A stretch of 64,000 bases of DNA from Zingiber officinale (Eukaryota; Streptophyta; Magnoliopsida; Zingiberales; Zingiberaceae), in the NCBI RefSeq assembly GCF_018446385.1, contig NC_055987.1, positions 6,719,705 to 6,783,704 of the forward strand, given 5' to 3'. Below, piece by piece: positions 21,385 to 32,645 of the stretch (positions are counted from its first letter, which is position 1; each line of letters opens with the position of its first letter). The notes beneath the pieces are model-generated. The model did not search any database. It was not told the DNA's origin and was given only the letters and a program-made list of their open reading frames with translations. The position numbers and the translations under genes were made by a program.

Positions 21385-22480
21385 TCAATCGGTACCACAT
21401 TTCGAACGTTGACGATTTCGATGTGGGAAGAATCGTTTGGGAAAAGGAATTCTACCACTTATATTATGCTCATGTGTTTGTTGGAGTATATCATCGTTAT
21501 CTGCTTCATTTCCAACCTCTTCATCTTTCCTATAATTGTCCTCTTGTGGATCATCGTCATCAGCTTCAGATAAATGAGAATGCATACTAGATATATCTAC
21601 CGATTGAAGGTTAGACATTGTGGACATGTGTTTCATTTGAAATGGAGCAAAAATATTTATAGTCCCAATCTGCCCTAAAAATGAGATGCCAATCCAAATA
21701 TTGAAAATTCTAAAGTGGTCGGGTGGCCAAAATCTCTATAGGTTGGCAACGATGATAAACTCAGAAATGACTTTGAAGATGATTGGAGATTCGAGTGCTC
21801 GCCAAACCCACCTGATGTGGGATAACCGCCAAAACTTGTACGGGCGGATGTGAATGAAGATGAGCCAACTTGTATCGATAGATCTCTCCAGACTGGCGAT
21901 TCAGAAATAGTATCATAGCTCATACGAGGAGGATCGACATACCTTTGCCTTGGTTGACGAGTTCTCGGACCTCTACCTGATGGCACATTAGCGGTAGGAG
22001 TGAACCTATAATTAGGAATATGTATATCGTCTTGAATGATATATTCACTTGGGTAGTCCATGTATCTTCGCTGCTCTCCGAAAGCACTAAGAATAGCCCT
22101 AGCCATTCGGTTATGTTGTCATCCAATCGAAGCATTATCTAAGCACGAAGAGATCTATGCTCTTTCGTGAGTATCAATCTAGCATAAGAAGAAAAAAGAA
22201 ATATAATGGTTGTTAAAGTGTAATTGAATATTAATTTGTGAAACAATTAGAGAGTTTGGTGATATCTTACACTTTCTACATGAGTGGCCCCCTCGAGTAT
22301 CTTCGCGTTACTCGCCTGTACTGACTATGATAGTATTGGGTCAATAAACTAGTGTTACTGTGAACTACAAATTTTTGACGGTTATTCCAGATGTTAATCT
22401 CCTTTGCCCATTCAACCCTTCAATGAGCCTCATACTTTCCCTTTGACTGGTTGAATGATAACCAAGGAGGAATAGGAATA
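21385..22480 (-). pseudogene. Plant-mobile-domain (MAIN-like) C-terminal fragment
   Basis: On the minus strand, about 22440-22260 reads WAKEINIWNNRQKFVV followed by YYHSQYRRVTRRY. This resembles the conserved end of the plant mobile domain (W..R....P....Y..WY...TR). Two open segments follow (22106-21675, containing RGPRTRQPRQRYVDPP, and 21636-21385, acidic). Such domains often occur in MULEs beside the transposase. At least one stop interrupts the conserved part. The assignment is from memory of the motif and is moderate. Confidence 0.5.
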
Positions 22481-22700
22481 ATCTTGTCTGAAAGCTAAGT
22501 CAGATGGAGCGACTAGATGATGTGGCTGGAATGTTGACCGAATTACTATGGTCCGGAGGAGGGGGGGGGGGTATGATGAGTTATCCTTTATATTGACCAA
22601 GTCGTCAGAAGGTCTCTATTCAACGCTATCTACAGACAACGACCGGGTTGCCCCGGTCCTTGATACCCCAATGCTCGAGGAAGGTTCTAAAATATATAAA
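22481..22700 (-). repeat. Gypsy LTR fragment
   Basis: Its reverse complement matches the last 200 bp of the LTR at 45558-46930: CGGTCAACATT, CCTTCTGACGACTTG and GTATC...GGACCG...CTGTCTG blocks in the same order. It is a broken piece with no second LTR nearby. Confidence 0.7.
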
Positions 22701-22722
22701 CAACCAAATAAATAGTAGAATC

Positions 22723-24450
22723 TATTGGGACCAAAATGTAGCTAGAGGGGGGAGGGGGTGAATAGCTCGTCGCGATCGTCGTGCTCGTCGTTGCTCGCTT
22801 CTTGGGATGATGTGCAGCGGAAATACAAGAAACACAAACAACAACGCTAACTCTAGGCATTTACTTGGTATCCACCTCAAGAAGAGGTGACTAGTCCAAG
22901 GATCCACACACTCACGTACCCTCCACTATAAAAACACTCCTCGGTAACTACCGAAGGCGGAGAAGCCTTACAACCTCACAATAAAACAATGAGAAAGAAA
23001 GAAGCAAAAATACAAATGAATCTTACAAGATTATAATGAAAACCCTAGCTTCTTCTTCTTCTTGTTGTAACTCGCCTCTTGACTTGGTTGAGCCTCCAAG
23101 AACCTTCAAGAACTGGCGGTGAAGAAGAAAAATCGCTATAGAGATTTGCTGTGATCGCCTGTGGAGAAGAGAGGAAGAACTACGCAGAAAAACGCTCGCC
23201 AACGGCTTTATCTGTGCCAACGGTCGAATCCCAATTGATTGGATTGCTCCCAATCGATTGGGGAGGTTTTGGATCGATCAGTTGATCTATCCAGAGCGCC
23301 TCTGTGCTCTTGGAATCGCCCTGAATCGATTACCTGATCGATTCAAGGCTTCTCGAGCGATTTCCAGCGCTCCAATCGATCGACCGATCGATTGGAGGTT
23401 TCAATCGATCAACTGATCGATTCAGAAGCTCACTGTTCGCTCAAAAACTCTCCCAATCGATCACCCGATCGATTGGGGAAGTTTCAATCGATTACCCAAT
23501 CGATTCAGCCCATTTCTGCATGAATTCGCGTCAACCAATCGATTGACCAATCGATTAAACCCCCCAATCGATTGGCCAATCGATTGGAAAGTAGAAAACT
23601 GGATAGAGCTTGAAATTAGCTTCGTTTCGCATCCGAGATCACCTCATTCTGATATCCGAGTCAAATGTTATAGCCTTCGGAAGTTTACTACGTCCGAACT
23701 TCCTAATTCCATGCCAACTCCCTATTGGACTTACGACCGCTAAGAATTCGGTCAATTTTTGACCCATCTGGACTTTCTCTTTGCGCCAAGTGTCCGGTCA
23801 ACCTTGACCCACTTTGACTTACCATCTCATGCCAAGTATCCGGTCCTCCATGACCCACTTGAACTTCCTTCCACCAGATGTCTGGTCATTCTTGACCCAT
23901 CTGGATTTCCTCTTGCCAAGTATCCGGTCAATCCTTTGACCTACTTGGACTTCCAAACACCAGGTGTCCGGTCAACCTTGACCCACCTAGATTTCCACAT
24001 GCCTGGCTTCACTCACCAGGTCATTCCATCTGCCTAGCTTCACTCACTAGGTCTTCCACCTGGTTTCACTCACCAGGATTTTCCCACTGTCCGGCTTCAC
24101 TCACCGGGACTTTCCATCTGCCTAGCTTCACTCACTAGGACTTTCACCTAACTTCACTCACTAGGACTTTCACCTAACTTCACTCACTAGGACTTCCCAT
24201 CTGCCTGACTTCACTTACCAGGACTTTCACCTAGCTTCACTCATTAGGATTTCTCAGTCAAGTATCCAGTCAACCTTGACCTACTTGACTCTCCTTCACA
24301 ATCTCCCCACATGAACAATTGCACCTACAATCTTCATATATTGTCTCAATGTATTGTCAAACATCGAAACTCAAACATCAAGACTCAAGCTTGAGCCAAC
24401 TCAAGCTTAGTCAAACAGGTCAACTTTGACCTAGGGATATTGCACTAACA
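22723..24450 (-). repeat. LTR of the minus-strand SIRE-like element
   Basis: A 1728-bp relative of the LTRs at 27631-29372 and 34137-35781. On the minus strand it starts TGTTAGTGCAATATCCC and ends TCCCAATA, where the terminal CA has mutated. It has ATCGAT palindromes at 23225-23592 and GTCCTAGTGAGTGAAG-type short repeats at 24000-24260 (reverse complement). Confidence 0.8.
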
Positions 24451-26786
24451 ATCTCCCCCTTTTTGATGTTTGACAATACCTTTAACTTAGGCTAATCTCA
24501 TAGCCTCAACTTTCTTCATGCCAATGTATGAATGATGGTTTCCTTCATTCTTCCCCTTTCCTAGAGAGCAAACTCCCTCTTTAGGTAATGAAGGCCTAAC
24601 TTAACCACACATTCTCCCCCTATTGGCATACACAAAATCTCTCCCCTTGAAGAGTTATCCAACGTTGTTCACAACTTCACTCTTGGCTCACAACACAATA
24701 ATGAAAGTCCCATACATTTCATTTTCCTTAATGCTCACCCTTGAACATTACCACTTAAACAATGAAGATATCCACTCTCCATTGTATCCAAATGCCCAAC
24801 CTTGAGCATTTTCACAAAAGAAGGTTAACCACCTTCCAAGGTGTATGGAAAATAAATTTTTATGTCCTTAAAGAGTAACTCCCCCTAAAGACATGCACGT
24901 AACTTCTGTCATTGCACCAACAATGACTTGGAATCTCTAAACATATAGGAAATCCAAATTTAGAAGTTCTGAGGTTCAAAAATTCAATATTGAAACCAAA
25001 CCTCAACCTAAACCTCTACTTAGTCTTCCTTAACCAATCCATCCTTGTTTTCATCATGAAAACTCCCACTAAATGTATACAAATATGTTTTGAGGGGTTA
25101 GGAGTGGTTTTATAGACTAAAAATAGTTAGAATGCTGAAAGCAAGCTTTCCCAGCCAAAATCAACATCCTCAATCAATTGGAGTTGGGTCCCAATCGATT
25201 GAACCTGCCTGAATCGATCCACTGATCGATTCAGCTAGTGTGGATCGATCGGTGGATCGATCTAGCGAGCTTCTGCTCGCGAGAAATGTCTTCTCAATTG
25301 ATCGCCCGATCGATTGAGGCACTCCAATCGATCGGGTGATCGATTGAAGCTCTGAAATTGCTGAAATTCCATTTTAGTCAACTTCAGAAACTCCCCAAAA
25401 ATTCTACAGAATTCTAAAAATCGTGAAAATTCATGTAGACACTACTTAGGGGATATACTATCAAGGAAAAATAGTTTTCTATGAGAATACTTTCTATTTT
25501 CTAAGATTGACACAAACTTGAAAACTTGTAAAAATTTTAGTGTTTTCTTCTAGTTTGTGTCTAACATTTCAATGATGATTACTATCAAAAGATAATCTTC
25601 ATCAAGGTTTTCTAAAAGGATTTTAAAATGATTGTCAAAATCAATATCCAACCATATTTTTTGAGCTCAATGCACATGACTTGTACATTAGCTTTCCCAA
25701 TGATTGGAAAACACATACCTATGTGTTTTAATGAACTTAAAACTCAAAAGAATGCACTAAATCAACATATTGAGTTTTGTTCATCATCCTAACATCTCAC
25801 TTATATCTAATGTGCACTAAAACACATACAAGTCACCTTATAGTTCTTTTGTGAGATGTAAGGTTTGGTTTTGCCCTAATCTAGGGATCATGCATATATA
25901 TCTAGGCATTTTGAGGTTAGGAACAACCACCAAGGATGTTATTTGTTAATAAATGTCATTTATCCTTAATTGCGAGGAATTAAACATAATGCATGATATA
26001 TTATGGCATACATCAAAGATAAATAATTTTCAAAAGAAAATTTCCTATGACTACATGATGTATGTATGACATGACATGGTATTTTTGTGTTTTTTATAAT
26101 AAGGCATGAGTGCAAGAATAAATATGATGTCATGACATATGATGGGCAAACAAAGCATGACAAATTTTAGCATAAATAAAATATACCTAGGTTACCTTTC
26201 TAAGTATCCTAAATCCTTAGCTAACTTAAAGTTTAAACCTAGATTGCCCAATATTTCCCAAGAAAATGTCAACACCCAATTTTGACATTTCCTTTGATTT
26301 TCCTACATTGTGCCAATATAAATTAAGCATATTCCTCAAATTTTGGCACAAATCACTCTTTTAAAGAGTAACAAATTAAAATAAGGCTTAGAAACCTATG
26401 TGCTCTTCAGAAGTTAAACTTAGATTGGAAACGGAACTTAACATTTTTACTCCAAGTTTGTTCTTCAAAGTTAAACTTAGATTGGAAACGAAACTTAACA
26501 TTTTTACTCCAAGTTCAACCCTTGTGTTTTTTAGAAGTTAAACCATATTACATAAGTTAATTAAATATTTATTTCAAGGATTGACTTCCAGGTCGTTGGC
26601 GAGGCACTAGACCTTCTTGGTTATGGGATCATCCCCCACTTCCTAGACAAAGTCTTTCAAAGAAATTGAATATTTAAACTTCTCACAGTAACCTTAGGTT
26701 TAACTACAGAGATCTCAATCAAAGTACAAGATCGAAACACAAAATCAAAGCACAAAAACGAAAACACGAAATCGCTAGCCTCTTGT
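24451..26786 (-). other. Non-coding internal region of the minus-strand SIRE-like element
   Basis: Contains a second ATCGAT palindrome cluster (25170-25350). The empty-site counterpart of the hAT MITE lies at about 25825-25850. Short open frames are not conserved. Confidence 0.6.
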
Positions 26787-27625
26787 GTTGGTATTTCAGG
26801 ATCCATACAAAGAAAACCAAACTAGTTGTCCTGCGGAAAAAATAACTAGTTTTACCTTTCTTTGTAGACAAAGACATCTTGATCTTCTGCCGTATTCCTC
26901 TCCTCTTCTTGGATGTCGTGTGGGCGACGATCTACCAAGATAAAAACACCCGAACCCCTTTTGTTTCCAAGCCGCCTACCACCAAAAGATGCAAAGAAAG
27001 GAACGCCTCCTTCTTCTTCTCCTCCAAACCGCCGACCACCAAGGTGCTTCGTCTCTTCGTTTTCTTTTCCTCCAAGCTCCAACCACCAAGAGAAGATGGG
27101 ACGTCGGCCCTAGAGGGAAGAAAAGGGAAGAAGAAAAGAAGTGGGGCGCCAACCCTAGAGGAAAGAAAAGAAATATTGGGTGCCAACCTTAAGGGAAAGG
27201 AGAGGATTTTTAGTTGTGGAGAAAAACTTATGAATGGTTGATTTTTGTGGCGCAACCTCCTCTCCTTTTATAATCCTTTGTCCCAGATAAAAAAGGAGAA
27301 AAAGTAATAGATTTTTGTTTATAAAAAATCTTTAGAAAAGAATTAACATAATTCTTTTTAGAAAAATTTCTTAAGAAAGAATTAGTATAATTCTTTTTAG
27401 AAAATTTCTAAGAAAGAAAATTTCTTAAGAAAGAATTAATATAATTCGTTTTAGAAAATTTCTATGAAAGAATCAACGTAATTCTTTTTAGAAAAATCTT
27501 TAATTCTGTTGAGAAAAAATCTCCATTTTTTTTTTCTTTTCTTTTGGTTTGGTCAACCCCTTGCTTGGGCACCAAGCAAGGCTTGGTCAACCCCTTTCTT
27601 AGGTAGGAAGCAAGGCTTGGTTGAC

Positions 27626-27630
27626 CCCTT
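27626..27630 (+). repeat. Target site duplication CCCTT, left copy
   Basis: Identical to 35782-35786 right of the element, as expected for a 5-bp LTR-retrotransposon insertion. Confidence 0.9.
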
Positions 27631-29372
27631 TGTTGGTGCAATATCCCTCAGGTCAAGATTGACCTGGTTGACCAAGCTTGAGTCTTGGTTTGGGTTTCAA
27701 TGTTTGATAATACAAGACTTCGATGATATGGACAAGTGCAGGTGCAGTTGTTCATTTGGGAAGATTGTTTGGAGCAATTCCCCTCTGATCAGGATCTGAT
27801 CAGGTTGATTGAAGAAGAGTCAAGTAGGTCAAGGTTGACTGGATACTTGACTGTGAAAGTCCTGGTGAGTGAAGCCAGGCAGAATAAAAACTCTGGTGAG
27901 TGAAGCCAGGTGAAAGTCCTAGTGAGTGAAGCTAGGTGAAAGTCCTGGTGAGTGAAGCCAGGCAGAAGAGAAACCCTGGTGAGTGAAGCCAGGTGAAAGA
28001 CCTAGTGAGTGAATCTAGGCAGTGAGAAAATCCTAGTGAGTGAAGCTAGGTGAAAGTCCTAGTGAGTGAAGCTAGGCAGAATGGAAGTCCTGGCGAGTGA
28101 AGCCAGGCATGGGGGAAATCCAGATGGGTCGAGGTTGGCCAGACATCTGGTGAAAGTCCAAGTAGGTCAAAGGATTGACTGGATACTTGGCACGGAGAAA
28201 TCCAGATGGGTCAAGGTTGACCAGCATCTGGTGAAAGTCCAAGTAGGTCAAAGGATTGACTGGATACTTGGCACGGAGAAATCCAGAAGGGTCAAGGTTG
28301 ACCAGACATCTGGTGAAAGTCCAAGTAGGTCAAGGGAGTGACCGGATACTTGACATGATGAAGAAAAGTTCAAGTGAGTCAAAGGGATTGACCGGACACT
28401 TGGTGAGGGAGTCCTAGCAGGTCAAGGGTGACCGGATGCTAGACATGATGAACCAACAGTTCATGGATTGACAGGATGTTGGTTTGGGGGCTTTGAGACT
28501 TGGTTTTGGGCAAAAACCAGAAGCTGGATCGATCAGCCGATCGATTGGCTGGAGCCCAATCGATCGGCCAATCGATTGGGGTGTCCCCGCGAGAAGCCTT
28601 CGTCCCAATCGATCAGTGGATCGATTGGGAGGAAGTCGCGAGTGCACAGAAGCCTACTGGATCGATCAGTGGATCAATCCAGAGGTCCCAATCGATCAGT
28701 GGATCGATTGGGAAGGTGCGTTTTGTCGCGATAAGCCCTGGATCGATCAGCCGATCGATCCAGGCAAATTCCCAGAGCACAGAGGCGCTCTGGATCGATC
28801 CACTGATCGATCCAAAGCCTCCCCGATCGATTGGGATCAATCCAATCGATCGGGATCCGACCGTTGGCGCAGATAAAGGCCGTTGGCGTGCGTCTTCTTC
28901 GGTAGAACTTGACAGTGCTTACACGATTCATCTCCGATCTTCACCAGCGACTCCACAGCTCTCTCTCAAGTTCAGATCGCCAGTTCTTGAAGACTCTTGG
29001 AGGTTCTTCCAAGTCAAGAGGCGGATCAAAAGCAAGAAGAGAAGTTAGGGTTAGGGTTTATTGTAAGCTTTGTGCTTGTATTTTGTATCCCTTTCCTTTC
29101 TTCTTGTAGTGTGAACTTGTAGGACTTCTCCGCCTTTGGTAGTTACCATAAAGGAGTGTTATTCATAGTGGAGGGTGCGTGAGTAGGTGTGGATCCTTGG
29201 ATTAGTCACCTCTTGTGAGGTGGATACCAAGTAAAATCCTAGAGTTAGCATTGTGTGTTTGTTTCTTTATACATTTCCGTTGCACATCTTTGAAGAAACA
29301 AGCAACGCCAACCACGAAGCACGCGACGAGCTATTCACCCCCCCCCCCTCTAGCTACTTTTCGGTCCTAACA
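27631..29372 (+). repeat. 5' LTR of element D
   Basis: The 1742-bp LTR runs from TGTTGGTGCAATATCCC to CGGTCCTAACA. It contains GTCCTGGTGAGTGAAG-type short repeats (27858-28110), an 82-bp tandem repeat present one unit more often than in the 3' LTR (28150-28340), and an ATCGAT palindrome cluster (28530-28860). It ends in the CCCTCTAGCTAC...AACA block. Confidence 0.92.
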
Positions 29373-29374
29373 AG

Positions 29375-29386
29375 TGGTATCAGAGC
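29375..29386 (+). other. Primer binding site of element D
   Basis: TGGTATCAGAGC two bases after the 5' LTR, the initiator tRNA-Met type. Confidence 0.9.
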
Positions 29387-29506
29387 GAGGTCGCTCTTCA
29401 CCGGAATCATCGCCGGAAGGGGCAAACAAAACAAGCAAAGCTAGAGGGTGAAGAAGTTGAAGAAATCCTACAAGTCGAAGACTTCATCAAAAGGCTCAAC
29501 TTCAAG

Positions 29507-31315
29507 ATGCAATTCCAAGATGGACTTGGATTTGACACGAGGGTGGCTCCACCATACACATCTACAAGCTTCGATTCTTGGAGATCAATAATCGAAAATT
29601 TCTTGATGATGGAGATAGAGCAATGGTTTGCTCTTATGGAAGGTTTCGAAGCTCCAACAAACTCCAAGGGCAAGCCTCTCAAGAAAAGCAAATGGAGTAA
29701 AGAGCATATTCAAAGGAGCGAGGCGAATGAAAAAGTGACCAAGCTTTTGGTCAACTTATTGCCTAGCCACATTTTGGCTCAAGTTGGAGAATTCAAGGAT
29801 GCCAAGGAGCTTTGGAGCAAGTTGACATCAATTCATGAGATCCCCTCCACTATACCAAATCAAGAGGAATCCAAAGAGGGCGACTTATTGGAGGAAGAGG
29901 AAGAGGACTCCGAAGTTGAGAGATGCTCAACTTCCGAAGAAGAAGTCCAAGAAGAAGCTTCATCCTTAAAGGAGAGCAATCAAAAGGGCAAGGAAGGAGT
30001 ATATTCCTTGTCTTATGTACAAGAGGATGAAGATGAAGGTGAAGCCTCCACCTTTAGGATTGAGGGGAAGCAATCTTCATTGACACCGGATCAAGAGCAA
30101 GAAGAATCCTCCACATCCGGGTTAAGAGAAGAAGAGGATGAAGAAGCTTCCACCTCCACAAGTCAAGACAAATCTAATGGAGGAGCATCACTATCGGATC
30201 AAGAGGAAGCCTCTACATCCACATCACATGGAGGATCAAGTGCCATCCCTACATGTGAAGGTAAAAATAATTCAATTAATAATAAAAATCATATTATATG
30301 TTTTGAGTGTAGGGAGAATGAGCACTACAAGAGCAAGTGCCCTAAATGGGCCAAGAAGAAGGGCCAAGTGGCACAAAAGGGCAAGGAGAAGCCCAAGGAG
30401 ACCATCCCCAATACAAAGAAGAGCAAGGAGCACATTGTGTGTTTCTCTTGCAATCAAAAGGAGCATTACCGAAGGCAATGCCCTAAGGGGAAGAAGAAGG
30501 TGGTCAAGGCTCTTGGAGGAAGCTCAACTCAAGGGGGAGCCTCCAAGGTAAAAAAGAAGGTATCTTTTATTGAGCCTACCCCTTTAAATTATGGTAAATA
30601 GCATGCTAGTACTAACTTATATCATTTTAATGCTATTTACCATGAAAATATGAGGCATGATAAAATTAAGGAAAATCATGTAGCTTATCATGCTAAAACC
30701 TCTCAACCTAGGGCTAGAAATGTAGATAAAAAACTAGGCAAGAACACTAAGGTCAATAACTATAAGCCTAGAAATAAAAATGCTCATGGATTTAATGGAA
30801 AACCAAAAACTAAGGACTTAGTGATGGAAAATCAAGTCTTGAGGTCAAGACTTGACAAACTAAAAAAGACCCTAAAAAGGATGGAAAATATCTTTAAAGG
30901 GCAAAATGAGCAAAATCTAGGTTTAGGACAACAAGGGTCATCCAAGGGCCATAGAGGTTTGGGATACAAACCTAAAATCAAAAAGGATGTACCTACTTAC
31001 CATAGGGTTCCATATAGCTATGGAACCAACCCTAAGTTTAGAAGTCAAGTCAAGGATACAAGGGAAGTCAACCCTAGAAGTATCTTTGCAACAACAAATG
31101 TGACTAAGACTTCTAAGAAGTCTAAGAAAGTCACTAACAAGGTCACAAGGGAGGCTATCCCTAGAGTTGACCTAGAAAAGGTGACCAAGGCTTCTAAGAA
31201 GCCAAACAATGTCACTAGGAAGGTATCTAGGGAAGCTATCCCTAGTGAATACCTAGAGCATCCAAGAAGAACCAATAGGTTTTGGGTTCCTAGGAGCATC
31301 TTCTCTATCCCATAG
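29507..31315 (+). pseudogene. Gag-like gene with two zinc knuckles and one internal stop
   Basis: The frame runs from ATG 29507 to 31315 with a single TAG at 30599-30601. The first part (364 aa) begins with a Copia Gag N-terminus: FDSWRSIIENFL, then KLLVNLLP and ELWSKLTSIHE. It then jumps to a Glu/Ser/Thr-rich region (about residues 120-255). The second half of the UBN2 domain, present in element B, is missing. Two CCHC knuckles follow, CFECRENEHYKSKC and CFSCNQKEHYRRQC, about 42 residues apart. After the stop a Lys-rich part holds a short coiled coil (VMENQVLRSRLDKLKKTLKRM) and ends RFWVPRSIFSIP. That is the same pre-protease position where the gag of element B ends. The one stop could be read through or be a recent lesion. 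Confidence 0.8.
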
Positions 31316-32131
31316 AAGGGTTAGAGAGTGTCAACTCTAAGAAGAAGGGTAGTTAACCCAACTTTGAAGAAATTGACACTCAAGGAGCATTTTCTAGGTT
31401 ATTATTAACCTTTGAAAATGAAATGGATTTATGTTTACTCTTGGAAAGAGTAAAATATGTCACAATTTGATAAATTGGATGATATTTTAAGTGACACAAA
31501 TTGGGAAAATCATAAGAACTACCAAGTTGGGATTTTAGTATGTTCTTAGGAAATTTAAGGTCAATCTAAGCCTTAATTTAAAGTGCTACTCTTGTGGAAG
31601 AACGAATTATGCCAACATTTGAGGAATAAGCTTAATTTCAATTGGCATAAGTTAATCAAGAGAACTAGAAATGCCAATTTAGGCTTTGGCATTTTCTTGG
31701 AGCATTTAGAGGGCAATCTAGGGTTAAGTTTTAACTTAGCTAAGGTTTAAGGACACTTAGATAGGTAATCTAGGTATTTTATTTATGCTAAACCTTGCCA
31801 TGCTTGTTTGCTCACTATATGCCATGACATCATATTTAGTTTTGTATTTTGCATTCATAACTTACTATGAAAAATACAAAAATATCATGTCATGTCATAC
31901 ATACATCATGTAGTTATAGGAATCTTTCTTTTGAAAGCTATTTCATTTTGATGTATGCCATAACATTATCATGCATTATGTTCATTTCCTTAAAATTAAG
32001 GACAAATGACATTAATCAGCAAGTCAACAAGTGACATCCTAGGTGGATGTTCAATATCCACAAAATGCCTAGATAGATATGCATGATCCCTAGATTAGGG
32101 CAAAACCAAATTTTACATCTCACAAATACCT
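31316..32131 (+). other. Non-coding internal region of element D, first part
   Basis: Matches in reverse orientation the internal DNA of the minus-strand element at 25850-26400. No coding sequence. Confidence 0.6.
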
Positions 32132-32139
32132 ATAAGATG

Positions 32140-32637
32140 TAGGGGTGTCAATTCGGGTGGGTCGGGTCGGGTTGAGTTTTTTTTTTTTTTTTAACCCAAC
32201 CCGAACCCGACCTGAACCCGACCCGAACCCGAGTTCAACCCAAAACACCTCAACCCGAACCCGAACCCGACCAACCCGATCAACCCGAACCCGACCCATA
32301 TAACCCGAAAATTCGATTCAAAATGACTTTTTTGGGCTATTTTCCCTATAATTCTTCACTTTTATCTCAATATTCCATCATTATCATACAAACATGATAT
32401 TAATATACATAAAAACATCTAAATTTTTAAAATAAAATTTGATTTAACCCCCAAAAAACCCACAAAACCCTATATTTAAGTCAACCCGGGTCATCCCGAA
32501 CCCAACCCGAGACTCATTTACTCTTCAACCCTCCAACCCGAACCCGACCCGAACCCGAAAATGCCCAACCCAAACCCGATTTTTTTCGGGTCGACTCGGG
32601 TTGGGTCGTCGGGTCGAGTTCATTTTTGACACCCCTA
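32140..32637 (+). mobile_element. hAT-type MITE with perfect 8-bp duplication
   Basis: The 498-bp element starts TAGGGGTGTCAA and ends TTTTTGACACCCCTA, giving perfect inverted ends of at least 11 bp. It is flanked by identical 8-mers ATAAGATG (32132-32139 and 32638-32645), the hallmark of hAT transposition. The inner flanks are packed with GGGTCGGGTT/AACCCGACCC subterminal repeats, likely transposase binding sites in the family. The related element at 22723-26786 has the uninterrupted site near 25835, which confirms the insertion. No transposase gene. Confidence 0.95.
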
Positions 32638-32645
32638 ATAAGATG

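Larger units (their letters stand above)
22723..26786 (-). mobile_element. SIRE-like Copia element, minus strand, 5' truncated
   Basis: The 3' LTR (22723-24450) is followed to the right by the reverse complement of a purine tract (ATCTCCCCCTTTTT, 24451-24464) and by non-coding internal DNA. That DNA matches the reverse complement of the + element at 27631-35781 (for example 25800-25860 against 32110-32150 plus 32638-32660). No gag or pol remains. The element stops where another LTR begins at 26787. An AACCAAGAAG block (reverse complement, 26590-26632) links it to element B. Confidence 0.75.

Noticed and set aside
26879-27241. 120-codon frame with Lys/Arg-rich product
   Set aside because: It lies within the TGTTAGG-type LTR, on the strand opposite to the LTR, and overlaps equally long frames in other phases.
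28468-29048. Open frames with repeated Ser-Ile-Asp-Arg residues
   Set aside because: They are translations of the ATCGAT/GATCGATC palindromes in LTRs and appear on both strands and in several LTRs. Not proteins.
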